Assembly (NCBI GenBank): GCA_946811185.2
Contig: OX328101.1
Span: 26,892,122-26,956,121, forward strand
Length of the DNA: 64,000 nucleotides
Reading direction: 5' to 3'
Origin: Hippopus hippopus
Taxonomy: Eukaryota; Mollusca; Bivalvia; Cardiida; Cardiidae
Of this stretch, positions 52,380-63,818 are shown piece after piece. The position numbers and the translations under genes are program-made. How positions within the stretch are numbered: the stretch's first letter is position 1; each line of letters opens with the position of its first letter. The notes beneath the pieces were generated by a model that did not search any database, was not told the origin of the DNA, and saw only the letters and a list, made by a program, of their open reading frames with translations.

Positions 52380-53800
52380 GGCCGCCCGCCCGCCGGTACG
52401 CCATGGGTGATCCCATAATACGTCCTGTCTTCGACGAGCATATAAAAACCAGATGGGAAAAGAAGCAATAGATTGCTTTAACTTTCAATCACTGTTTGGT
52501 TCGTGTCCAGTTTTTGTCAGGAGCATAACTTTGTCATCTCCAGTCTGATTGACTTCAACCTTGGCATGTGTGTTTGTTGCAATAATACGGAGTGCAGTGC
52601 GAAAGAACCATAACTCTACCTCGTGCTGTCTTTGAGTTATTTCCCTTTGATCGTCATTTTTACAGCATTTTCTGCTTGTCCGGAGCATAACTTGTCATCT
52701 CCAGTCCAATTGACTTGAAACTTGGCATGTGTGCTGGTTGCAATAATACGGAGTGCAGTGCGAAAGAACCATAACTCTACCTCGTGCTGTCTTTGAGTTA
52801 TTTCCCTTTGATAGTCATATTTTTTACGGCATTTTCTGCTTGTCCGGAGCATAATTTTGTCATCTCCAGTCCGACTGACTTGAAACTTGGCATGTGTGTT
52901 TGTTGCAATAATACGGAGTGCAGTGCCAAAGAACCATAACTCTACCTCATGCTGTCTTTGAGTTATTTCCCTTTGATAGTCATATTTTTTACAGCATTTT
53001 CAGCTTGTCCCTAGCATAACTTTGTCATCTCCAGTCCAATTGACTTGAAACTTGGCATGTGTGTTTGTTGCAATAATATGGAGTGCAGTGCTAAAGAACC
53101 ATAACTCTACCACATGCTGTCTTTGAGTTATTTCCCTTTGATCATCATTTTTACAGCATTTTCTGCTTGTCCGGAATATAACTGTCATCACCAGTCCGAT
53201 TGACTTGAAACTTGGAATTTGTGTTTGTTGCAATAATACAAAGTGCAGTGCAAAAGAACCATAACTCTACCTCATGCTGTCTTTGAGGTATTTCCCTTTG
53301 TCATTTTTACAGCATTTTCTGCTTGTCCGGAGCATAACTTTGTCATCTCCAGTCCGATTGACTTGAAACTTGACATGTGTGTTTGTTGCAATAATATGGA
53401 GTGCACTGCGAAAGAACCATAACTCTATCTCATGCTGTCTTTGAGTTATTTCCCCTTGATCATCATTTTTACAGCATTTTCTGCTTGTCCGGAATATAAC
53501 TTTGTCATCTCAAGTCAGAGTGACTTCAAACTTGGTATGCATGTTTGTTGCAATATTACGGAGTACAGTGCGCAATAACAATAACTCTACCTAGTGCGGA
53601 TTTCGAGTAATTCCACTTTGATCTTCATTTTTACAGTATTTCTTGCTTATCTGGAACGGAACTTTGTCACCTCAAGTCAAATTGACTTGAGACTTGGTAA
53701 ACATGTTTGTTGCATTACCTGCCCTTTGCAATTATTATACCCCCTCGACAACTGGCAGTGGGACGGGCGTATCTTGCGACAATTTGCCGCTCTTGTTAAA
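52380..53800 (+). repeat. Minisatellite-bearing element, copy 2, 5' end inverted
   Basis: About eight ~160-bp units (52500-53660) of the same type as copy 1, and the same end GACGGGCGTATCTTGCGACA. The segment 52384-52440 (GTACGCCATGGGTGATCCCA...) is the reverse complement of the start of copy 1, so its 5' end has been inverted. Confidence 0.7.
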
Positions 53801-55140
53801 AGCTAGTTGCTAATACTTCAATGTAAGAAATCTCATTTGTATGAGTCCAAAACACTCAGGAACACTTATTGTGAATTAGAATCCTCAAACTTTTGTCGAA
53901 GACAGAACATCCTTATTTCACGTAAATTGCTGGCTCTAACCAAGGGGAGATAATCATACTTTTAAGACAATGGAAGTTGGTTTTTTTTGAGTTAAGTTGC
54001 TTTAAGAGACAAAGAAAGATCAAGACCAGACTATCCTTGAAATGCAAAGAAGAACTGTTGAAATCATTGTGGAAAAAAGGAGAAAATACAGATAACATTC
54101 TTTTCTCCTTTTCCCAGAAAGTTTCCATTTACTCTTTCAACGATTAAAATCATCATTTGGTCTTCATTTGTCATGTGCAAATGCTTTCAATTTGGACAAG
54201 TCTAAAATTTCCTCATTTGATATAAGGTTGAGAGTTAGGTAGATCTAGTTATTGGGTATCAAGTTTCTTTGAAAGTAATGCAGGAGAAATTGGACAGCAC
54301 ACATTTTGGACTGGAAGATTTGGCCAAGGACGATTTAGCTAGCCAAAAAATAGTCGGTAGGACAATTTTTGTAGATAAATACAATGACTTTTTAAATCAA
54401 AGCGTTCAAAACACTGGAGTGGCATTTGTCAAGGAAGCCATTGTGTGGAGTTAATAATTTGACAGAAAAAGAGAAATATTATCCAATTATTGGATTGAAA
54501 GTCGGCCTACTCAGCAGAATGATACATTTTTTGGTTGAAGGGAGAGTGCTCATGACAGGATTATTTGTGTACTGGTGGTCTCCCTTTGATTTTTCAGGAG
54601 GAGTAAAGAGTAACGTCCCTTGACAGAAGGATGCATGATGAGTAGAGAGAGGAACCTTGTAAATATATCGAATAAAATTAAGTTTGTACCTGAAAACTAT
54701 GATTTTGAGATATCGTTGGCCGAAAAGATCTAATTCCCAACATTACAATCAATCAATCATTTCGATCTATAAATATTCATGCACAATCAAATACAGTAGC
54801 GTGCAATCATGAGACGAACAAGTCCAGGGACGAACTGGTTTTGGAACGAAAAAGTCCAGAACCAAGCGGTCAGTAGACAAGTTTTGTGTATATCATTGAG
54901 CTAATAGAAGGGTGAAGCTATTATCAATCAAAAAGAAGTATTTCCACGATCAGTGGCCTCTCCCAGTGTATTTTGACATGCCATTTCCAATTACATACCG
55001 GAGTGCTATCGAAAAACTCATTTGTCTAAGAAAAAAAAATGAGTTTAATTGGGTTGATTTCCTTCAGCTTTGCACAAAATACGATACACGGTCTTCAAAA
55101 TTCAATATTGAACTCATAGTGGCATTGTCTTCGACAAGCC
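53801..55140. other. No supported gene; one unexplained open frame
   Basis: A family-A copy, truncated, lies at about 54040-54240. The plus-strand frame from about 54250 to 54454 reads like a real protein piece (HFGLEDLAKDDLASQKIVG) but ends in a stop without a donor site and was not recognised. It may be a gene or transposon fragment. Confidence 0.3.
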
Positions 55141-55460
55141 GAGCCCCGGTAGCTTAGTCGGTAGCATGCAGGACTTGACAACACGGGGTTCAGAGTTCGA
55201 TCCCTGGCTACGACCCCTGGCTCGGCCAATTTCTTTCCGAGGATTGATGATAGTCACTGCGATAGGATTCATTCCTCTCCCACCGCTGACCATTGTTTGG
55301 ACGATGATTATGTGAGAAAGCAGCCAATGGGTTGGAAAGAAAGTTGTGCGGAGTACTGGTAAAAGAGACTCCTGGAAAGCATGGATAGGTGCACTGGCCG
55401 CCGCGATATAACTGAAATAATTTTGAAAACGGCGAAAACACCATACAATCAATCAACTGT
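55141..55460 (+). repeat. tRNA-derived SINE
   Basis: A box GTAGCTTAGTCGGTAGC, B box GTTCGATCCC, body closely matching 13052-13349 (GATTGATGATAGTCAC, GATAGGTGCACTGGCCGCC), and tail CAATCAATCAA. Confidence 0.85.
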
Positions 55461-56260
55461 CTTCGACAAATGCCACAAAAATGGAAAAATAAAAGGCCCA
55501 CTAACAACCAAAAGTAAACAATTCGAAAGTCATAATGAAGGCATTTTTTATACAACTTATTCATACCATTTTAAAGTATGGATATTACTATAAATCTGAC
55601 AGTATGGTACAGTACAGTTACCAAAGTTACAGAAAAGAATATTTGTAGTTTTTTATACTCTTTTTAAAAGGCTGGTAGGTACTGTTATTCATGATGACTG
55701 ATATCTAAAGCTTGGTAATGGGTAGTGCTGATTAGAATTGTCACATATATTTTACGTTCTATTACTGTCGACTTGCAAATATATATTTTAACTATTCCGT
55801 TAAACTACAAATTTGTAAAGGACAGTTAAAGAAAAAAGAAAAAAAAGGTGGGGGGGGGGGGATCCTACGTGGTTCAATTGAAAGAAGTAGGATTTTTATC
55901 CCATACATAGTTCAAACAACAACCATTTGATTTTTTTATTTCAAACCAGTGTTGTTATTCAGTGTTGACCAATTACAGTGCTTACAGCACTTTGGTTTTT
56001 TATACATATTGGTGAGTTGGCAGTACTTATATCCTACTTGTCATACTCTGTGAAAAGAGGTTTTAAAGCATCTGCAAAACGTATCGACTCGGGTCAGCCT
56101 GAGGAGTCATGGGCCGACACTTTATTCTGCCTTTAATTTCCTGCTTTTCAAAGGACCATTGTACTTCACCAATCGGTTGATTAACGAAAAGGTTTTTTTT
56201 TTTTTGAGATCGTAAATCGTTATGCAAATATTATGTTATGCACCTTTATGCATTTAGCCA
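55461..56260. other. No gene recognised
   Basis: AT-rich. Contains an A-run, then a G-run of about 13 at 55849-55861, and a family-B fragment at about 56040-56125. Confidence 0.4.
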
Positions 56261-56553
56261 AGCAAGCTATCACATGGCTTGCAACACGCAAAAAGGGGCA
56301 CTTGGACATTTGCGTAAAGTGTCGTCTCGGATCAGCCTGCGCAGTCCGCGCAGGCTAATCCGAAACGACACTTTCCGTTTTCATGTAATTTACTGTTTTG
56401 AGCAAGTCTACTGCAGCACAAAATCTAATGTAGTCGTAAAGTGCCGTCTCGGATCAGCCAGCGTGGACTACGCAGGTTGATCCGAGACGACACTTTAGGC
56501 AAATGTCCGAATGCCCCTTTTTCGCGTGTTGCAAGCCATGTGATAGCTTACTT
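56261..56553. repeat. Palindromic miniature element, family D, full copy
   Basis: Inverted ends CTATCACATGGCTTGCAACA / TGTTGCAAGCCATGTGATAG. Each arm continues AAAGTGTCGTCTCGGATCAG and contains its own dyad CCTGCGCAGTCCGCGCAGG. The central spacer includes AGCAAGTCTACTGCAGCAC. Confidence 0.85.
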
Positions 56554-57269
56554 GACAAAATGCAAAACGGACATAAGCCTACATTAGATCCCCTTTTCAA
56601 AGAGCCTCCCCTTAAAAACCGCAATAATCTTGATGTAATGTATGATGTTGACATTATTCAATCCCTCCAGGGCAGTTCATAAGTTTGAGCACAATTTATA
56701 TAGGCCTAGACGTGTCTATCGTTTACTAAACTACAGAATTTTAAGAATGGCTTTAAACGGAGACAAACATGGGAACCAATATACCTTGCACAAATTTAGT
56801 GCTTCAGATGGATGTCCACTTTTACATTGATAACTGACTTATAAAAAAAAAAAACGCTAAGCTGTTACAGATGGAATCTGAAACAACGCTGCCAAAAACC
56901 ATGTCAAATTTGCAACACCACATCCGAAGCCACTAGCTGAAGTCCTTCATTTGATTGATTGAATAAGAAGAGCTTATCGATGTAAAGGTAATCCTTACAT
57001 AATACAGTACATGTAGCTATACTAGACCTGGGCCCGTTTTCACCAACCCTTCTAATTTGCATTCCTATCTAGAAATATTTCTAAATTCAAAAAAATTCAT
57101 TGACTCAACCAAAGGGAGTTGTATGTCTTTCTAGATTTGGACAAAGGCTGCTTAGACTTAGGCCTAGAAAAAAAAATCTTAATCTAAATTTCAGGACTGA
57201 CCATCAGATTTTCTGGGGCAGAAAGTCTCGGCCACTCAGATACTCTTACTCCGCATTAATCCTTATCCT

Positions 57270-57440
57270 GCTAAGTAAATGAAATGAAAATTTAGGCCAA
57301 CAATATAAACCCAAAGTTTGCTATTTCAAAGGTAAATTTGGTTAAAATTTTTTCCTTATCGGACAGAGTAGATCTGTATCTACATTGTCCGCAAAGAGTC
57401 TTTGATTCTCGCTTAGCAGCCTATGGATTAAGATTAAAAC
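57270..57440. repeat. Miniature element, family E, short-dyad copy
   Basis: CTTATCGGACAGAGTAGATC then GTATCTACATTGTCCGC, then CGCTTAGCAGCCTATGG. It matches 59445-59645, but most of the central dyad is absent here. Confidence 0.6.
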
Positions 57441-57502
57441 TCGAATTTAGAATAGTTGGTGCAAAACAGCCCGAGGACGCTGCAAAATGTGGGTCGATAA
57501 CG

Positions 57503-57725
57503 TTAACTCTTTACCAGCCAACAAAATTTTAGACTCTTCCAAGTCGAAAGAATTTGTAGACGAAACAATAAATGTAACTCAAAATAATTGTGTTGGATAG
57601 GGTAAAAAAAATTGTGGGAAAAGGAGAAAATGCTGGTAACCATCATTTTCTCCTTTTCCAACAGTATTTTCAAAAGCTTTCTTTCTCAGGGTCTTTAATT
57701 GTCGGGATTGTTTGGTAAAGGGTTG
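57503..57725. repeat. Hairpin element, family A
   Basis: TTAACTCTTTACCAGCCAAC start, dyad at about 57610-57675, end TTTGGTAAAGGGTT. It lies about 170 bases upstream of the 924-aa gene's ATG. Confidence 0.8.
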
Positions 57726-57743
57726 AATGAACGATTCGTCGTG

Positions 57744-57751
57744 TGACGTCA
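57744..57751. promoter_or_regulatory. Full cAMP-response element TGACGTCA
   Basis: Perfect 8-bp CRE palindrome, 145 bases upstream of the ATG at 57896. Further ACGTC or CGTCA half-sites occur at about 57768 and 57787. Binding by CREB/ATF proteins is established for this motif; use here is inferred. Confidence 0.55.
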
Positions 57752-57895
57752 TAACATGTCCACGACCGACGTCGTTGTTATCGTAACGTCATACGATTGG
57801 ACAGTAATCGTACATACCAGACGCAAGTTTCTGGCGAAATAAGACAGGCAAAACTATCCATATCTAGATCTATTACACAAATTACTTCTGTAAAA

Positions 57896-59852
57896 ATGTC
57901 GGGCTTAGATGAACTGATCATCGGGTTAGTGCTCAAAGTTTAAGTCTACTTATGAATTTACTTAGATCTTTTCTGTTATTTTATTTGTTTGTCTATTTAT
58001 TTATTTGATTTCTTTCTTTCTTATATATCTGCAGCAGATGGTTTTGGAAACATCGTGATAAAAATTGTATCCATTGGTTTACAAAAGGAAAAAAAAATGT
58101 TGACAAATTCTAACAAGTTTGAAGATCAATAATAGTTATATTTATAATGTAACTGTGCCAAAGAGCTCCTGATGACTGTCTTGCAACACGCGAAAAGGGG
58201 CATTCGGACATTTGCGTAAAGTGTCGTCTCAGATCAGCCTGCGCAGTCCGCGCAGGCTAATCCGAAACGACACTTTCCGTTTTTATGTAATTTTCTGTTT
58301 TGCACAAGTCTACTGTAGCACAAAATCTAATGTAGTCTTAAAGTGCAGTCTCGGATTAGCCTGCGCGGACTACGCAGGCTGATCCGAGACGACACTTTAC
58401 GCTAATATCCGAATGCCCCTTTTCGCGCGTTGCAAACCATGTGATTTAGCATATTTAATTTTATCTCTTTACCACTGATCAAGAGTTTGGACTCATCCGT
58501 GTCGAAGTAGGCTGTTAGTTGACGACAGACTGAATTTTGGTTAAAAAATGACATAAATTGTTTTTGGAAGGGTAGGAAACACGGTGGGGGAAAAAAAGGA
58601 ATGCTTGTTAAAGAATTAGAATAGAAAGAATGAAAGCCATTTTCTTCAGGGTCGTTAACACACCGATCTCCGTTTTATGTACATTATAATGAATTGTTCT
58701 TTAGGTCTGCCACGGTTGTTTGTTAAAATGTTGTCTATATTCTATCCACAGAGCCTTCTTTAATGAAAGGCCTCAGTCCGCATTGCCATGGATGACTTCA
58801 GAAGATGAAGGAAGGCATACAACAGCGACTAATGTTGTTGCAGGTTGGTCGTACTTTATTACTCACTCGATTACTTAAATACAAATTCTACTTTCTTCTC
58901 TTCAGCGTCTGTCTGTCTGTCTGTTTATCTGTCTGTCTTTTTATCTGTCTGTCTGCCTGTCTGTCTGCTGTCTCATTGCCCGGCCGCCCGCCCGTCCGTA
59001 TTTGTGTCTCTCGCTCTGTCTCTCTCCCTGTGTCTCTCTGTGTCTCTCTGTCTCTGTGTCTGTCTCTCCCCCTGATGCAGGTCAAGATCAGAGCCCGTGA
59101 TTAAAAAAAAAACTTCAGTTCATCTTCAACTCAGGCTCAAACTTGTCTTATCATTACCTCTGATCTTAAGAAAATCTGAAGTTAAGACCTGGAAAGTTAA
59201 AAAGTTACAACGTTGAATGCATTAAATTACATTTATTTAACTTTGAAATTTCATGTCCAGCTGAGTTGAGCATGAAAAAAAATTTTATAAGCATTGACCC
59301 GTCTGAACTGCCCAACACTGTCCGCTATTTCAACATTTTCATTTCTACATTGTATATAAGTGTAACATATAACTAACTATACACGAGCAGCGTCTATAGT
59401 AACTAGAAAAACTCAAATGAACCCTTAACCTTAATCTGCTTAATAACTGAAATGAAACTTTCAAGCCGATAGTCAAAAAAACCCAAATTTTGCTACTTCA
59501 AAGTTATTTTATTTTTAGGAAAAATATTTCCTTATCGGACAGTATAGATCCAAGATCAGACTGACACGTTCTGTGCAGTCTGATCTTGATCTACGTTGTC
59601 CGCAAAAGGTCTGTGAGTCGTGCTTAGCAGCCTATAGGTTAAAATTTATTCCTGTGTGACGAAATCTAGGGTCTAAAATTTATCTGCTTAAATAAAACGG
59701 CATGGTCACATTTAGTGTCCTTTATCAATTACAGGCAAAGACCTTACACCTGGTGAGGCAGCAGGTCCTTGGAATGATCTACAAAGTGATTCGTGCTTTG
59801 TTAAAGATGCTGACGATAGGTGGGTCATAAACATAATTGTTTTCTTAGAGAG

Positions 59853-59899
<47 letters not shown>

Positions 59900-62800
59900 C
59901 AGAGGCAGAGACAGACAGAGAGACAGAGAGAAACAAAGAGATAGACTGAGATAGACAGAGAGAGACAGAGGACGGATGGTGGAATGGATAAAAAGACGGA
60001 TGGACCAATAGACAGATTAGATATTAGGGTGTCTGTCGGTTTTCTGTCACCAAATTTAACAAACTCTAACTGTCACTTTCCGAACGAAAACCCCACGCAA
60101 CCTGCATCACAGGCTTGTACCGAACCCAGAACCTCTTACAATTCAACAACTTAAACCACTGAACCAAAGGAGACACCGTAGTAAATGGTGCTGACGCCGA
60201 CTGGTGTCGAAAACTGAAAAGAGGCCTTAGTTAATCGGCAAAAAGAGTCGAAACTTTTTGCTGTTAATCAATTATCTGCATGTCAAAGGACGAGGGTAAC
60301 TCATGATTCAGTCGGTTGTTCTACACAGCATTTTGTTCTTTTTCCACAATGTTTTCAAAAGCCTTCTTGCACAGGGTCATAAAACGACGAGATTATTTGT
60401 AGAAGGGTTACGTTATTTGTAATTTACTGTTTCAACTCGTACAAACAACTTCACCTAATGTATCATCGCAGAACAAAGTTAGCTAATGAACTTCTGTCTA
60501 TGTTTTATGTCTTGAATAAAAAATAGTCGAATAAAATCCAGTGTACAAAAAGAAAAAAATAATAATAGTACGAGTGAATAAATTTATTTTGAGGTTATTA
60601 ATTTGATCCATTATAAGACTAGATGTGTTTTCGTCGAAAGAAGTGTGAAAATATACTTGTTTGCAAGTTAGTTCTCGTAGGATTTTTTTTTTCCCCGGGG
60701 GAGTGGGGGGGGGGGGGGGGGTGGGAGGGGAGGGGGTGTCGGAAGGAGTTCATTGTAATGAGATGAAATTCATATACATGTACTTCTTTTTTTCAACAGA
60801 ACCTTTGGCAAAACAAGAGCATCTAACAAAGGTATTATTTCAAAGGAATTCAGTGAGGAAGTTATGACAAAAGTTGCACTAGGTGAACTGTCTGTTTCAA
60901 ATATAACCTCCGGATATGGTCACAAAGCAAAAGCGCAACAGGCGAAGATTCCGAACGAAGACAAAACGATCATTGATGTTGGATTTGAAGAACTGCTTTC
61001 AAACAATACCAAAGCTGTTGGCGGTAAAGCGAACGATTCAGTCTCGGGTATTTACGACACTATAAAACCGTCATATTTGGATAAGGCAAAGTCGCATTTT
61101 ATGGAAGATAAGGGATGCCATGGTACGAACGGGCGACTCAATATATTCAGCAATGAAGGGGTTTCCAACAAAATAGTTGATGCTGGGTTAGATGAATATA
61201 TACCCAGAATGACAAAATCATTCCTCGGTGATTCACTGTTAGTCAATAAAATGTCCGTTGTTGGGCTTGATACATGGCGCCCGAACTCCAGTGGTACAAG
61301 CTGTCTTTCATTACAGGGAGGAACATCCAGCATTGATACTGAAATCCAAAACAGTTTTACAGATATAAGTAGTGGCTATAAACCAAAGGTATTTCCATGG
61401 GATGAGAAAAAAGTGGAAAATGCTTCTACCAAATTTGACTGCGATGCCCTTTTTTTGTCCGACATTAGATACAACGATCGACAGAAATTATCAGACAAAT
61501 CTACTTCTGTTGGACAAAAGCTATTTCCATTTGTGCCTACTGCTGATGAAGTAAATGTTTTTGAAGCTACATTAGACAGGAACACAATGATACCGGCAGG
61601 AATTAAACTGGACTCTCGGGACAAGAGCTATGAAGAACTGCTGGGCAAAGGGAAACAAGCAACTAAAGACAAACAGCTGTACCAGAATAATCAGAGAGAT
61701 GATCAAAGGGGCGTAACTGAAATCTGTGACTTTGCAAGCCCTGATGAAGAAACAGCTTACATTCCATCCTTTTTGCCACACAAAACGTCCAGTTTGAAAA
61801 AGGATTATTCTACTGTAGAAACACAAAGTACAGTGCCTAAAAGACTTGTTGCGGGTGCTCAACATAACTCTGCCGGGAACAGCAATACATACACTAACGT
61901 CTCCGCCGGCTCGAAATGTTTAAAGAAAAGTAACAATTCTGACAAAACGGTACACAAAAAACTACATGTAACAGAGGCCAGTTACTCTGTTCACGAGTTT
62001 ACAAAGACAAATGGTATTTCTCCGATGTTCAATAACAACGACTATAGAGCAAGAGGATCAAAAAGCGAACCTTCCAAACAGGCAGTCACGCCAAATCCAG
62101 TAACAGCGTGGATTGTTAAAGCGATAGATTCTGAAGACACCATTTCTGAGCAGGCTGGAGATAACATCAAAGACGATTCATACGACGTAAAAAGAAGAAT
62201 TACAAGCACACCTAATGATGGACAAGTAAATACTGTACAGAAAACCAGAACACCAAATAATGTTGAATCTCAACCTAGATCTTCACAAGTATTGACAAAA
62301 ACTTCCGGCGTTATTATAAAGGAACCAGAAGAGATTAGAAGAAAGCGTCGTAAAACTAAAAATGAAAGAGACAGAGCTGTAGACTTAGTTGTAAATCAAA
62401 ATGGTACAGCACCAAGTGATCACACTTCTGTCAAGGAATCTGATACTCTTTTAGACCACTTGAAGTTTATAAAGACACAAAGACCTGATGTCAGTCAACA
62501 AAAAAGCGTGAATGCTTCGAACATTACCCTGACTAATAAAGGTGGTTTTAAAAAAGAATACCACTCTAAAATGATTGAAAAATTCAACCCCAATGACGAA
62601 ACTGAAGAAATATTTACAGATATTAGGAAAAGTCTGAGAAAACTAAATGATGCTACGCGTTTTATAAACGACTCTTCGAAAAAAATTGATCTAGTAGACC
62701 TAGAATGTCTTGAAACAAAGGTGGATTTGTTTATGGGACGTGGTGGCGACATAAAGGTGCAAAGCGATAAGGGACTCTGTAAACGTTGCAGAAAGGAACT

Positions 62801-63368
62801 TACTCCACCATTAGACTCTGCACGATTAATGACGTCTGCCCTTACTAGCGATATTGTTGACGAATATGAATTGAAAGAGAGAATCAGGTTGCAAAAGGAG
62901 CGTCCTGTACCTAGTGATGTTTACTATCAATTGATAAACATCGTAGAAAATCTCACACTTACCTATGGTGCAGAGGCACTAACACCAAACAAATCCATCG
63001 AACAGCTGTTGAATGCAATTTACAACCGAACAGGATTAAGAGGACGTGGTGTTATAGATCTTAAGAACGAAAATGAATGTGACTTTAGCTTATATAATGG
63101 TACAGTCAAAGGTAATGGAACAGAAAATGTAGATGGTATTAATGTGATTTCGAGAATGGTTCCAAACGTAGTGTCAGAATACTGTGACGACGATACTGAA
63201 ATTCCTTATCCCTGTGACAAAAGTAAACTTTCTAATTTAAAACCAGAGCATGATACACAAGAAGAAACTGTAGCGGTAAGCAAACCTGTAAAATCAAAGA
63301 AAAGAAGAATAATCAATTTTTTCAAGAAACTGATTTGTTGCAAAAATGTCAATGAAACAGCTGACTAA
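57896..63368 (+). CDS. Unrecognised, largely disordered 924-aa protein, four coding exons
   Basis: Exons 57896-57924, 58752-58843, 59735-59819 and 60800-63368 join with consistent phases (2, 1, 2) and GT-AG borders into 925 codons. I do not recognise the family. It begins MSGLDELIIGAFF, and short related motifs recur later (VGFEELLSNN, AGLDEYIPRM, VGLDTWRP), as if a docking motif were repeated. Most of the protein is polar, Ser/Thr/Asn/Lys-rich and probably unstructured. A basic patch RRKRRKTKNERDR near residue 583 could be a nuclear signal. Near residue 728 is CKRCRKEL (CxxC). A compact helical region follows at about 750-800 (ELKERIRLQKERPVP to NAIYNRTGL). The end is very basic with vicinal cysteines (KKRRIINFFKKLICCKN), which could be a membrane-anchoring, palmitoylated tail. 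No signal peptide. The last exon (2.57 kb) carries most of the coding sequence. Confidence 0.75.
58177..58440. repeat. Palindromic miniature element, family D, full copy, in intron 1
   Basis: TTGCAACACGCGAAAAGGGG and its inverse CCCCTTTTCGCGCGTTGCAA at the ends, nested CCTGCGCAGTCCGCGCAGG dyads. It lies in the first intron of the 924-aa gene. Confidence 0.85.
58903..59075. repeat. (CTGT)n/(CTCT)n microsatellite
   Basis: Interrupted CTGT and CTCTGTGT runs in intron 2 of the 924-aa gene, starting 60 bases after exon 2. Confidence 0.9.
59445..59645. repeat. Miniature element, family E, with full central dyad
   Basis: Same flanks as 57270-57440. The centre carries AGATCCAAGATCAGACTG and CAGTCTGATCTTGATCT (family-F dyad at 59543-59596). 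Confidence 0.65.
59848..59896. repeat. (GA)n microsatellite
   Basis: Uninterrupted GA run starting 29 bases after exon 3 of the 924-aa gene, then interrupted GACAGA repeats to about 59970. Confidence 0.95.
59971..60690 (+). other. Remainder of intron 3 of the 924-aa gene
   Basis: A family-A fragment lies at 60325-60410 (TTTCCACAATGTTTTC). The rest is AT-rich and featureless. Confidence 0.4.
60694..60740. repeat. G-rich tract (G-quadruplex-prone)
   Basis: CCCCGGGGGAGT, then a G-run of about 18, then GGGAGGGGAGGGGGTG, on the coding strand 60 bases upstream of the last exon's splice acceptor. Confidence 0.8.
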
Positions 63369-63489
63369 AAAGTTCTCAACAAAAGTCAACATGTGTGCCA
63401 AAATGAAATGTTCACTCAAATACTACTATTTGTGTTTTATTTTTATTTTATTTCCAGAGATAGCATGAAACGTCTTGCTCTTTGTCCCA

Positions 63490-63628
63490 TTCTCAAGAAA
63501 TTTCAAAATTTCGAAGTACCGCAATCTATGATTGGCTTAACCGAATGGTTTGGCCAATCAGAATTTGCGTTACTCTCTTAATCTAGAATAAGGCCATTTA
63601 AAGTGGTTGGTGAATATCGGCCCAGGTT
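63490..63628. repeat. Palindromic miniature element, family C, diverged
   Basis: Right end GTGGTTGGTGAATATCGGCC matches 2230-2256. It contains ATTGGCTTAACCGAATGG. It follows the 924-aa gene. Confidence 0.5.
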
Positions 63629-63818
63629 TCCAGTTTGCTGACATCTTCGAGCTTTTTTTCTTTTATTTTGGCAGCTGTCACTAAAATACTCTCAGAGCGA
63701 AATTAGCTCGTTACGGACAATATCGCTTTTTGTCATAATGTTTTCGCAGGTCGACTGCTGCATGAGAGAAAAAGTCGTCGCCAGGGGCTCATGCTTTAAA
63801 TCTATATTGATATCTATA

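Noticed and set aside
50870..53233. Several minus-strand frames with nearly the same KCCKNDDQREITQRQ sequence
   Set aside because: They are translations of the ~160-bp minisatellite units; each is short and the units drift without coding constraint.
60661..60867. 68-codon Gly-rich frame before the last exon of the 924-aa gene
   Set aside because: It arises from the poly-G tract, and the splice acceptor at 60799 explains the coding sequence that follows.
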